NCBI GenBank assembly: GCA_964543205.1
Contig: CAZIXB010000077.1
Span: 1-7,391, forward strand
Length of the DNA: 7,391 nt
Direction: 5' to 3'
From: CAYSRM01 sp964543205
GTDB taxonomy: Bacteria > Verrucomicrobiota > Kiritimatiellia > UBA8416 > CAYSRM01
In this document: piece after piece, positions 1 through 6,836 of the stretch
Numbering within the stretch: position 1 is the first letter of the stretch
Layout: every line of letters begins with the position of its first letter
The notes under the pieces: generated by a model
What the model saw: only the letters and a program-made list of their open reading frames with translations
What the model was told of the DNA's origin: nothing
The model's database searches: none
Translations under genes and position numbers: made by a program

Positions 1-875
1 GGTTCGGCGGCAAAGCCGAGTATTCGCCCGCTTTGAACGGGCTTGCGGCAATGGCTGTGGCAAGAGTCCTCGACAACGGCGAGGCGCGTACCGCTTCGCT
101 GGTTCGGGCAGGCCGGTTCCTGGCGGCACAGCAAAGCAAAGAGGGACGCTTCGGAAAAGATTTCAACGGGGTGATGTATAACCAGGGTATAGCCACGCTT
201 GCGCTCCTAAAGATTTTAGCCTCAACCGGCCAGGCCGAACTGAGCGAGCCGATCGAGCTCGCCCTTTCTTTCATTCGCAGCCGCCAGTCCCCATCTGGAG
301 GCTGGGGCTATGATAATACATCGCGCTCACAATCCAACACTTCCATAACTTCGTGGCAGGTGCAATCCCTTCTGGCTGCCGCGGCTCTTGGCTGGGACGA
401 GTATCTGCTTCCAGCCCGGAAAGGACTGGCATGGATGTCTGGAACAGTCAATGACAAAGGTCTTTTCGGCTACCATCAGCCCGGGGACTATCCTGAAGGG
501 CCCGGAGCCTTGACCATGATGGGAGCATATTGCCTGAGCTCGGCCGGCCGCCTGCGCATACTGGCTGATGATGAACTGGCCGGGAAAGTGCAGCGCGGAG
601 TTGCACGGGCCGCCAAAAGTAAACCCCGGGATTATTATGGCGCATTCTTTTATGTTGCCGCATTAAACGGGATGGACGCCACGCGGTTTAAAGACGCGCT
701 CACTGAAACCGGAGCCGCTATCCTGGCAAGACAAGAAGCCGTCAAAGGCAATGACGGAGCATGGCCCGCCAACGACAAATGGAGCAAGGCTGGAGGCAAA
801 CTCTACAGCACATCAATGGCGCTTATGTCCCTCAGCCCGGAAGAGTCTGCCGTCACCCAACGCTCTACCCTTTAG
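1..875 (+). CDS. Prenyltransferase/squalene-oxidase-repeat protein, C-terminal part (5' truncated)
   Basis: The reading frame is open from base 3, so the gene begins upstream of the window; the TTG at 33 is only an internal Leu codon. The 290 visible residues show repeated alpha/alpha-barrel units of the squalene-cyclase/prenyltransferase repeat type. Each has a helix followed by a Gly/aromatic turn: QSKEGRFGKDF, QSPSGGWGYDNTS, NDKGLFGYHQPGDY and GNDGAWPANDKW. The end, YSTSMALMSLS plus a short tail, matches the normal C-terminus of such proteins, so the 3' end looks intact. The DxDD catalytic motif of squalene-hopene cyclases is not seen, and there is only one Cys, so no protein-prenyltransferase zinc site is obvious. 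I infer a non-cyclase, possibly exported binding or scaffold protein, as is common for this family in PVC bacteria. The signal peptide, if any, lies outside the window. It converges on the TonB-dependent receptor gene. The family call is fairly sure; the function is unknown. Confidence 0.8.
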   Translation, partial: FGGKAEYSPALNGLAAMAVARVLDNGEARTASLVRAGRFLAAQQSKEGRFGKDFNGVMYNQGIATLALLKILASTGQAELSEPIELALSFIRSRQSPSGGWGYDNTSRSQSNTSITSWQVQSLLAAAALGWDEYLLPARKGLAWMSGTVNDKGLFGYHQPGDYPEGPGALTMMGAYCLSSAGRLRILADDELAGKVQRGVARAAKSKPRDYYGAFFYVAALNGMDATRFKDALTETGAAILARQEAVKGNDGAWPANDKWSKAGGKLYSTSMALMSLSPEESAVTQRSTL

Positions 876-947
876 CCCGCATATCTCACAGGATTTCGTA
901 GTGAGAGCGTGGAGAGCGCTGCTGCGAGTTTGCAATTAGCTTACACA
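876..947. other. Convergent intergenic junction, no clear terminator
   Basis: This gap separates two convergent stop codons. It holds a weak inverted repeat, TCTCAC at 884-889 and GTGAGA at 901-906, with an 11-nt loop. Neither strand has a T-tract after it, so it is not a convincing intrinsic terminator. A near-duplicate 9-mer, GTGAGAGCG and TGGAGAGCG, lies at 901-918. Nothing else is recognisable. Confidence 0.4.
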
Positions 948-3158
948 TTACATACGCACAGAAGCGGAAACCCCCACGCTCCGCCCCACGCCATCCACGC
1001 CGCTGCCCGGCTCGCGGTACGTATCGTCGCCAACGTTCTCTATGAAGAAGCTGATCTCACGGTTTCCGTCAGAACTCCTCCACCCGCACACAAGGTCCAG
1101 CACACTGTATCCAGGCATGCTTCCGTCCGGATCGCCGGCAATTGTCAGGCGGATATCATCGGCATCAGCATCGCTTGGATGGGTTGCAACATCGTCATAG
1201 TCGTCGTGCCACCGGACCCGGGCAAGTCCCCACCAGTTTCGGTTCTGCTCGTATTTCAGGCCGATGCGGCCGTAAAGGCGGTTGGCGCGGGATATGTTAT
1301 CCTCGAAAATGCCGCCAGATTCAACGGGAATATCCCGGGTTGCATCCACGAGCGAAACAGAGCCGATCACGGCAAGACGCCGTTTTCCTCCTTTGCCGGA
1401 GCCGAAATACAGCCCATAATCCCAGGCCGACTCGAAACCATGGATATCCGCTCCTTCCACGTTTGTGAATTCCCCGCCGCCGGAGAAGTTGCGCTGAATA
1501 AGGTCGTCAATTTCGGTATTAAAAACCGTAACAGCCGCGTTGTTGCGGCCATCCTGCCATTTCCATCCGCCTTCCCAGGTGTAGCTAATTTCGGGATCCA
1601 GATCGGGATTCCCATGAGCCGGCACACCGCTGGAGCCACGGTCTACCGCGCCGTCCAGATTCTTCAGGTTCGGCGCCCGGAAACCCCTGGAAAAACCGGC
1701 AAACAGCTTGTGGTTTGGCGTAATATCGAACATGCCCCTCATGCTCCCGGTAATATCCGAGGCGTCGCCATCCACGTCTCCAAACGACCACTCATGCCTG
1801 CTGTAACGAGCGCCGGCAAGCAGGCTCAGCTGCCTGGTGAGGTTCCAGTTATCCTGGACAAAAAGGCCCAGTGTATCGTAGGAGCTGTCGTCGGATACCG
1901 AGGTTTTATTGGGCCAGTTCTCCCGCTGGTAAGGCTGAACCAGCGCTGGATCAACAACACCGGCCGGCGAACGGAACTCTCTGTAGCTGTTGTCTGTGAA
2001 TTCGTGTATCACTGTGCCGCCCCATGTAAGCTCATGCTGTTTTTCGGCGCCAAGCATCGTAGTAGCCTGCACGTCTGTGCCGAAAGCGTTAAGCTTATCG
2101 TCGTATTCGCGGCGGCGAACGCGCTGGGACACCGATCCGAAATCGCGAATGGAAGCCCGAAACTGTTCTTCCCCGAACTGATGCCACCATAAGGTCGTTT
2201 GCAACCTGGAAACAAGGCCCGCGCCCGTTTCCCAGGTGTCGCGCAAATGAACAAAGCTGAAATCCTGGGGATCGAAATAGCGGAACAGGCGGGAAGGATC
2301 TCCCGAGTTCTCCGCGTAACCACCGGGACGCGGTGCGTCGATCTGCCTTGTGTGCCCGGCGTCCAGTTCCAGAAAATGATCCGGCATTCCCGAATATGCC
2401 AAGCGCAACCCGGCCTCAATCCCGTCGTAAGCAGTGTTGGGAATTTCTTCGTAAGCTTCCCGGCGCGAATTGAATACGTGATCACGGAAATCGTCTCCGC
2501 CCACCCGGTCATGAAAAGCGCTCCCGCCAAATTCCAGCGAATAGGCCCAGTCGCGGACAACCCCGTCCAGACCGGCCCTGATAGTTCCACCGTTGCCCGA
2601 ATCCACTCTCGACGCAATCCAGGGCGATACCGGTGTTGACACGCCGCGGCCAGCCGGAGCCAGCCGGTAATCCAGCGCTCCTGTCAGTCCGTCTGAACCG
2701 TTTACAACCGAAGACGATCCCAGGATGGCATCAAGCGCATCCACGCTCATGCCTGGAACCAGCGCCGCGTATTGATTAGGACCCGGACGCATGAGGGCAT
2801 GGCTCAGGCGCACACCGTCAATCATCAGCAGAGTCTGCTCGCCGGTGAGTCCGCGGATATAAGGACTGGCCTGGTTGGGCGCTGTTCGCTGAATAAAAAC
2901 ACCCGGTCCGTAATTAAGACGATCCAGTATAGTCCTGCCCACCCGTTCTTTCAGTTCCCCCTGCGTTGTGCGATAAAATGCGTAAGGCTGGTCAACCGGC
3001 TCACGGGCAAGGCGGGTGCCCGTTACAATAACGCCCGGCACGGTTGTCTCGCCTGCCTCCTCTTCCGGTTCCTGAGCAACTGAAGCCACAGCAAAAACCA
3101 TTGCCGCCACCGCGGATATACCAGCAAAAATTTTCCGTTTCATAACCCTGGCAACCAT
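948..3158 (-). CDS. TonB-dependent outer-membrane receptor
   Basis: This 736-residue protein is of normal length for a TonB-dependent receptor, a 22-strand outer-membrane barrel that imports scarce ligands using energy from TonB-ExbB-ExbD. Residues 1-29 form a signal peptide (basic MVARVMKRK, hydrophobic core, cut near ASVAQ). A TonB-box-like stretch, VPGVIVTGT, lies at 40-48. The plug covers about 50-165, with IRGLTGEQTLLMIDGVRL at 101-118, and the barrel follows to the C-terminus. FRAP at 493-496 and NPDL at 517-520 with His515 between them recall the FRAP/NPNL box of haem receptors, but related boxes occur in other receptors, so the ligand is not assigned. The C-terminal region (FFIENVGDDTYREPGSG, then a last strand) is typical, although the final residue is Met rather than the usual aromatic. 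Met1 was chosen because GGAGG lies 5 nt upstream, while Met6 has only an AGGG crowded against it. It may be co-transcribed with the small gene 101 nt upstream. Confidence 0.93.
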   Translation of the reverse strand: MVARVMKRKIFAGISAVAAMVFAVASVAQEPEEEAGETTVPGVIVTGTRLAREPVDQPYAFYRTTQGELKERVGRTILDRLNYGPGVFIQRTAPNQASPYIRGLTGEQTLLMIDGVRLSHALMRPGPNQYAALVPGMSVDALDAILGSSSVVNGSDGLTGALDYRLAPAGRGVSTPVSPWIASRVDSGNGGTIRAGLDGVVRDWAYSLEFGGSAFHDRVGGDDFRDHVFNSRREAYEEIPNTAYDGIEAGLRLAYSGMPDHFLELDAGHTRQIDAPRPGGYAENSGDPSRLFRYFDPQDFSFVHLRDTWETGAGLVSRLQTTLWWHQFGEEQFRASIRDFGSVSQRVRRREYDDKLNAFGTDVQATTMLGAEKQHELTWGGTVIHEFTDNSYREFRSPAGVVDPALVQPYQRENWPNKTSVSDDSSYDTLGLFVQDNWNLTRQLSLLAGARYSRHEWSFGDVDGDASDITGSMRGMFDITPNHKLFAGFSRGFRAPNLKNLDGAVDRGSSGVPAHGNPDLDPEISYTWEGGWKWQDGRNNAAVTVFNTEIDDLIQRNFSGGGEFTNVEGADIHGFESAWDYGLYFGSGKGGKRRLAVIGSVSLVDATRDIPVESGGIFEDNISRANRLYGRIGLKYEQNRNWWGLARVRWHDDYDDVATHPSDADADDIRLTIAGDPDGSMPGYSVLDLVCGWRSSDGNREISFFIENVGDDTYREPGSGVDGVGRSVGVSASVRM

Positions 3159-3163
3159 ACTTT

Positions 3164-3168
3164 CCTCC
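3164..3168 (-). promoter_or_regulatory. Strong Shine-Dalgarno site of the receptor gene
   Basis: On the minus strand the site reads GGAGG, then AAAGT, then ATG. It fixes the start at 3158 rather than at the ATG five codons later. It also shows that this organism uses Shine-Dalgarno pairing, which makes its absence before the TPR gene notable. Confidence 0.8.
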
Positions 3169-3211
3169 GTTTCTATTAGCTTGCGCCCGGAATCAGGCCA
3201 TCTTACTGAGC

Positions 3212-3217
3212 GTTATA
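3212..3217 (-). promoter_or_regulatory. Possible -10 element before the receptor gene
   Basis: The minus strand reads TATAAC, five of six matches to TATAAT, in the 101-nt gap between the small gene and the receptor. Transcription would begin near 3205, giving a leader of about 45 nt. No good -35 lies at 16-18 nt; the nearest TTGAAC is 21 nt away. No Fur-box-like repeat is visible. This is a weak call: the receptor could instead be transcribed from upstream of the small gene. Confidence 0.22.
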
Positions 3218-3259
3218 ATCGCCCCTGGCCGCCAAAAGGTTCAAATCATATTCTGTCTT

Positions 3260-3628
3260 TCAGGTTCCATCCATTAGCCACTGTTCGGCAGCCTCCCGGG
3301 ATGTAAAAACGCGGATACTGTAAGGCAATGATTCCGCTTCGCAGCAGTACATACCGACAAGAGCCTTGTAAAATTCGTTCGAGGCAACAACAGCGCTTCT
3401 TCTGCCCACTATGTCTGGCGGACACAATTTTTGAATGCCCTTGACAATAATTGTGTGCCAGTTTGCGGAAACCAGATGTCCCTCCGGGATGACCCATAAA
3501 TCCGGTATTTCCTTCCTGGGATCCTCTGTGCTCAGCATTTTTACCGCTTTCAAAATCTCCATTGCCGTGAAATTGCCGTCAAGGAGCACTTCTACATAAC
3601 CATCTTTCTTTTCTATTCTGTAAGGCAT
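3260..3628 (-). CDS. SpoIIAA/STAS-like small protein
   Basis: This 122-residue soluble protein has no signal peptide in the chosen form. It opens with a beta-hairpin (YRIEKKDGYVEVLLDGNFTA, residues 3-22) and a helix to about 32. A strand, IPDLWVIPEG, lies at 41-50. Next comes GRRSAVVASNEFYKALVGMY at 75-94, and the end, LPYSIRVFTSREAAEQWL, lies at 101-118. The strand-helix order and the closing R-V-F-x-x-x-E-A-x-x-W-L signature resemble the SpoIIAA-like (STAS/SEC14-type) group of small proteins, mostly of unknown role. This is pattern recognition, not a search result. The start at 3628 is preceded by AAAGG 8 nt upstream and gives the usual family length. The same frame extends to a TTG at 3778, adding 50 residues with a hydrophobic stretch (FLLIVVLTAGICLM), but no Shine-Dalgarno site precedes that codon. 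The gene lies 101 nt upstream of the receptor in the same direction with no terminator between, so co-transcription is possible. The biological role is unknown. Confidence 0.72.
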   Translation of the reverse strand: MPYRIEKKDGYVEVLLDGNFTAMEILKAVKMLSTEDPRKEIPDLWVIPEGHLVSANWHTIIVKGIQKLCPPDIVGRRSAVVASNEFYKALVGMYCCEAESLPYSIRVFTSREAAEQWLMDGT

Positions 3629-3907
3629 CAGGCTTACCTTTCTGTGCTCGAATCCTGCGCCCCGCACAAAACACCGCCTGCAAGGCAGTCCGGCACGGTC
3701 TTCAGGATTGGCTTCATCCATAAGACATATCCCCGCTGTAAGCACAACAATAAGCAAAAACCGCCGCGGCACAAGCAAGAAAATATAGAAGTAACTGTCG
3801 GATATTCAGGAGTTTCACAAAAAACAATATGAAGAAAAATGCTGCTGTCTCAGATGCATCCCGGCAACATATATCCGCAAGTCAACCAATTGGAGCATAA
3901 TGAGTTA

Positions 3908-3943
3908 AGAAATCCGATCAGCTCAATTTCCGCCCGGATTTCT
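3908..3943. repeat. Perfect 9-bp inverted repeat, possible operator
   Basis: The left arm AGAAATCCG (3908-3916) is the exact reverse complement of CGGATTTCT (3935-3943), separated by 18 nt. There is no T-tract after either arm, so it is unlikely to be a terminator. It ends 22 nt before the -35 of the TPR-operon promoter, which suits a regulator-binding site. The 26-nt arm-to-arm spacing corresponds to about two and a half helix turns, so the two arms would not sit on the same face. Its function is inferred from position only. Confidence 0.45.
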
Positions 3944-3965
3944 AAAATTACCAGGCGCATTCTGA

Positions 3966-3994
3966 TTGACTTTGGCATGCTCATCTGTTAAATT
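3966..3994 (+). promoter_or_regulatory. Candidate promoter of the TPR operon (extended -10)
   Basis: TTGACT at 3966-3971 matches TTGACA in five of six bases. Seventeen nt later comes TAAATT at 3989-3994, a weak -10 preceded by TG one base away, as in an extended -10. Transcription would start at about 4001-4002, exactly at the ATG of the TPR gene. This would give a leaderless or nearly leaderless message. The assignment rests on sequence match alone. Confidence 0.4.
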
Positions 3995-4001
3995 TCCTGA
4001 T

Positions 4002-6836
4002 ATGTTTAGAGCAAAGTATACACTTGCAGGGAATAAGCTTGCGGACAGGTATTGCGCCTCCCTCCGTTTTTCGGCGTCAGGTTGCCTGGCCGCCGTTTTG
4101 CTCGCATGTATGTTTTTTCTTAGCGCAACAGCCGCCAGGGCGCAGGACTCCCCCCGGGAAGTCAGGCAAAAGGCTCACCAGGCTTTGGCGCAGGGGGCTT
4201 ACGATGATGCCATCATTTATCTTGAGCAGCTTCTTTCCTGGTTCGGGGACAGCAAGGATACACGGATACGCAGAGAAATGGCAACTGTCAGGTTCAACCT
4301 GGGATTGTGTTATTTCCTTATTGGACAGTTTGAAAAATCCGATGACGCCTTCAATGATTACCTGAAAAACCACTCCCACGGCCCCAAGGTTATAGAGGCT
4401 TCGGTTTACATAGCCGACGGTCTTCGTTTCAGAAGCAAGTTCTCAAAGGCTTTAAAGGATTATGAAAAAATCAGGAAAATATATGAGAACAAGCTCAGCC
4501 TGGACTGGCAGGCAGACATACTCGGCTCCATGGTGCGATGCTATCTGGCTGAAGACAACTGGGAAGATGCGATACCTTTATTAAATGAGTTGTATCGCGT
4601 TTCACCCGACGTCTTGCGGTCGAGCTGGGCTGCTACACTTCTTACCATTGCCTACCTTAAGGAAATGGACCTGGAAAAGGTATACAAACTGGTCCCTTAC
4701 CTGCTGCAACCCAATTCTTTTGCCTCATGGAGCGTGGCTTACAATGTGGCAGCGCTGGAAGCAGCAGATATGCTGTTTGCCGAAGAAAGGTACAGGGACG
4801 CGTTATGGGTTTACAGGTTGATATATCCGCATGATATGCTCGCCGTGCGCAGCATGCAGTACCTGGAGCATCTTAACCGCCGCGGCGAAATACTGAAGCG
4901 AACCCAGGGCAAGTATCGCGAGTTAATGCGCAATCAGGAGTTGACAGGGGAAATTGAGACTGAAATTGAAGCTCTTGATTCTATAGACAACTATGACATA
5001 GAACTTTTCTTCCGGATCGCGCGCAGCTACATGGAGACCAGGCGTTATAGAGAAGCAAGAGAACTTTTCCTTTACCTGTACCAGGAAGCGGATGACCAGC
5101 AATCAGAAGAAGCTCTTTTCCTTGCTTTTCATTGTTCAACACAAATCCGACCATGGGACAGAGCTTTTGAACTCGGCAAACAATATCTGAAGGAATTTCC
5201 CGCCGGGGAATATTATGACGACGTGAGCCTGACGGTTGGCCAGATGTACGCACAGCTTCAGAACTGGCCGGAAGTTATCAGACACCTGACCAAGGTTTTG
5301 CAGCAACGCCCGAAACACCAGGCCGGAGCCGAGTGCATGTTTCTTATCGGGTACGCCTCCTTTATGGAGGAGAAGTTCGCGGACGCCGTCGAATGGCTCG
5401 AACGGATGAACAAAAAATATCCGGGCAACGAAAGAACCGAGGAAGGCACTTACTGGATAGGCATGTCGTATCTGTTCGACAAGAAATACGAAGAAGCATA
5501 TCCGGTATTCAGCCACTATATCGCAGACTACCCTGGTTCAACTTATATTGAGGATGCAACGTTCCGGCGCTCTGTCTGCGATTACGGATTGAGCAGGTTC
5601 GAAAAAGCCGAAAAGAAACTCCTTTCATTTGTCTCAACATATCCTGAAAGCATTCTTGCCGGGGAAGCTTACATGATGCTTGGCGATATTTCCGGAACTT
5701 ATGGAAACATCAAGAACGCCGTGCAGCGTTTTCAGCGGGCAATGGATTATAAGGATCTGAACATCGAACTTTATAACTATTGCGCCTTCCATGCCGCGGA
5801 AATGATGAATGATGACAATGATTACGAGAAAATGATCAGTCATTTCAAAAGGTATATTCGCAAGAACCGCGAAGGGTCGAACATTCCAATGGCTATCTAC
5901 TGGATCGGAAGGGCCCTATGGCAGACCGGGGAAAAGGAAGGCGCTTTAAAATACTATGAACAAAGCATCGTCAAATACGGCAAAGACAGGATGCAGCTTG
6001 GCATAGATATGATACTTGAAGAATGGATCGGCAAGACAAAAGGCGTGGACAGAAAAACGCAACTCAAAGCATGGAAAAGCATTGGCACAATCATGCAGGA
6101 AAACAAGGGAGAAGACGGACTGCCTTTGCGTCTGCGCCTCATCCGGGCTTATCTTTACAAGCCCAACCTGAAGGAACAAGAAAAGAAAATGCTTCTGGAT
6201 AACCTGCTCAAAGAAAAAAATCTGGAATATGCTTCTGCCGCAGTGCTTGAGCTTATGGCCGACGAAGCTGCCCGCCTTGGCATGAACGAGTTGGCCGTGA
6301 AGGCGTCCAGGAAACTCATAGACGACTTTACCGAAACGGATTATGCGCTCACTGCCAGAATGACCCTGGCCAAATGGGCAATAGAAGAGAAAAAATTTGA
6401 CGTTGCAATCAAACATCTGGGGGTTATAAGGGAGGTTTTTGCGTCCAGTTCTGAAGCCGGCCAGGCGCTCGTGATGCTTGGCAATCTTTATATAGACAAA
6501 AGGGATTACAAAAAAGCGGAGGACTGTTTCAAGGACGTGCTGAGCGTGAGAGAATGGAAGGGCCCTCTCTTCCCTGCAGCTCTTTACGGAAGGGGCGAAG
6601 CAGCTCGCAAACAGAATCAGTACGAACGCGCATGCGCCTACTACGAAAGAATATATCTGCTTTATTCGCATTATACCCAGTGGACCGCCAAGGCCTACCT
6701 CCAGCGGGCCAAGTGTCTTGGGCGTTTATACAAGCTTGACAAGGCAAAAGAGACATTGACGCAAATGCTTTCAGTTTCCGACCTGGCAGATACTCCCGAA
6801 GGAAAAGAGGCCAGGAAATTATTGAGGAGCTTATGA
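4002..6836 (+). CDS. Exported multi-TPR protein (944 residues)
   Basis: Residues 1-47 form a signal peptide with an unusually long n-region (to about 27), a hydrophobic core (CLAAVLLACMFFLS) and an Ala-Arg-Ala cleavage site before Gln48. The rest is helical TPR repeats in the style of BamD/CpoB envelope proteins. Clear units lie near residues 53-86, 93-127, 131-164, 480-513, 515-550, 552-582, 628-662, 819-848, 856-890 and 896-923. Many carry the G-x-x-x-x/Y-x-x-A pattern and a 'YP' turn, for example in YWIGMSYLFDKKYEEA. There is no second membrane segment, so it should be a periplasmic scaffold that binds other proteins. The ATG at 4002 is the only start codon that keeps the signal peptide whole; the in-frame TTG at 3966 coincides with the -35 box. 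No Shine-Dalgarno site precedes the ATG. The stop overlaps the next gene by ATGA, marking an operon. From knowledge of PVC genomes, similar genes often precede ExbB/TolQ-ExbD genes. The partner protein is unknown. Confidence 0.88.
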   Translation: MFRAKYTLAGNKLADRYCASLRFSASGCLAAVLLACMFFLSATAARAQDSPREVRQKAHQALAQGAYDDAIIYLEQLLSWFGDSKDTRIRREMATVRFNLGLCYFLIGQFEKSDDAFNDYLKNHSHGPKVIEASVYIADGLRFRSKFSKALKDYEKIRKIYENKLSLDWQADILGSMVRCYLAEDNWEDAIPLLNELYRVSPDVLRSSWAATLLTIAYLKEMDLEKVYKLVPYLLQPNSFASWSVAYNVAALEAADMLFAEERYRDALWVYRLIYPHDMLAVRSMQYLEHLNRRGEILKRTQGKYRELMRNQELTGEIETEIEALDSIDNYDIELFFRIARSYMETRRYREARELFLYLYQEADDQQSEEALFLAFHCSTQIRPWDRAFELGKQYLKEFPAGEYYDDVSLTVGQMYAQLQNWPEVIRHLTKVLQQRPKHQAGAECMFLIGYASFMEEKFADAVEWLERMNKKYPGNERTEEGTYWIGMSYLFDKKYEEAYPVFSHYIADYPGSTYIEDATFRRSVCDYGLSRFEKAEKKLLSFVSTYPESILAGEAYMMLGDISGTYGNIKNAVQRFQRAMDYKDLNIELYNYCAFHAAEMMNDDNDYEKMISHFKRYIRKNREGSNIPMAIYWIGRALWQTGEKEGALKYYEQSIVKYGKDRMQLGIDMILEEWIGKTKGVDRKTQLKAWKSIGTIMQENKGEDGLPLRLRLIRAYLYKPNLKEQEKKMLLDNLLKEKNLEYASAAVLELMADEAARLGMNELAVKASRKLIDDFTETDYALTARMTLAKWAIEEKKFDVAIKHLGVIREVFASSSEAGQALVMLGNLYIDKRDYKKAEDCFKDVLSVREWKGPLFPAALYGRGEAARKQNQYERACAYYERIYLLYSHYTQWTAKAYLQRAKCLGRLYKLDKAKETLTQMLSVSDLADTPEGKEARKLLRSL
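6824..6829 (+). promoter_or_regulatory. Shine-Dalgarno site inside the TPR gene end
   Basis: GAGGAG lies 3 nt before the ATG at 6833, within the last codons of the TPR gene. Together with the ATGA stop/start overlap, it supports translational coupling of the two genes and fixes the start of the second. Confidence 0.7.

Larger units (their letters stand above)
3629..4001. other. Divergent intergenic region (373 nt)
   Basis: The region separates the leftward small gene and receptor from the rightward TPR operon, and should hold promoters for both. The left 150 nt is an open extension of the small gene's frame and is probably its leader. A minus-strand TATATT at 3782-3787 could be a -10, but it lacks a good -35. 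Further right are the 8-bp palindrome CCAATTGG at 3886-3893, the 9-bp inverted repeat at 3908-3943, and the rightward promoter at 3966-3994. I see no RNA gene or riboswitch that I recognise. Confidence 0.5.

Noticed and set aside
884..906. Hairpin as a bidirectional terminator between the convergent genes
   Set aside because: The stem is only 6 bp with an 11-nt loop and no T-tract on either side.
909..2192. Open frame of 427 codons on the plus strand
   Set aside because: It lies wholly antisense to the receptor gene, has no family-like motifs, and is the expected mirror of a GC-rich coding sequence.
2009..2617. Open frame of 202 codons on the minus strand
   Set aside because: It is an alternate frame inside the receptor gene; the receptor frame holds the conserved motifs and the signal peptide.
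3141..3143. Internal Met6 as the receptor start
   Set aside because: The strong GGAGG is correctly spaced (5 nt) for Met1; at Met6 only an AGGG crowded 2 nt away is available.
3829..3900. Tiny frame of 23 codons starting MKKNAAVSDAS
   Set aside because: The nearest AGGAG is 16 nt before the ATG, too far to act, and the peptide has no recognisable character.
3966..4001. TTG at 3966 as the start of the TPR gene
   Set aside because: It overlaps a good -35 hexamer, lacks a Shine-Dalgarno site, and would place 12 extra residues before an already long signal peptide.
5946..6671. Open frame of 241 codons on the minus strand with a hydrophobic start
   Set aside because: It is antisense to TPR repeats; the Phe/Leu-rich composition is what complementary Lys/Glu codons yield. 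It shows no recognisable domain.
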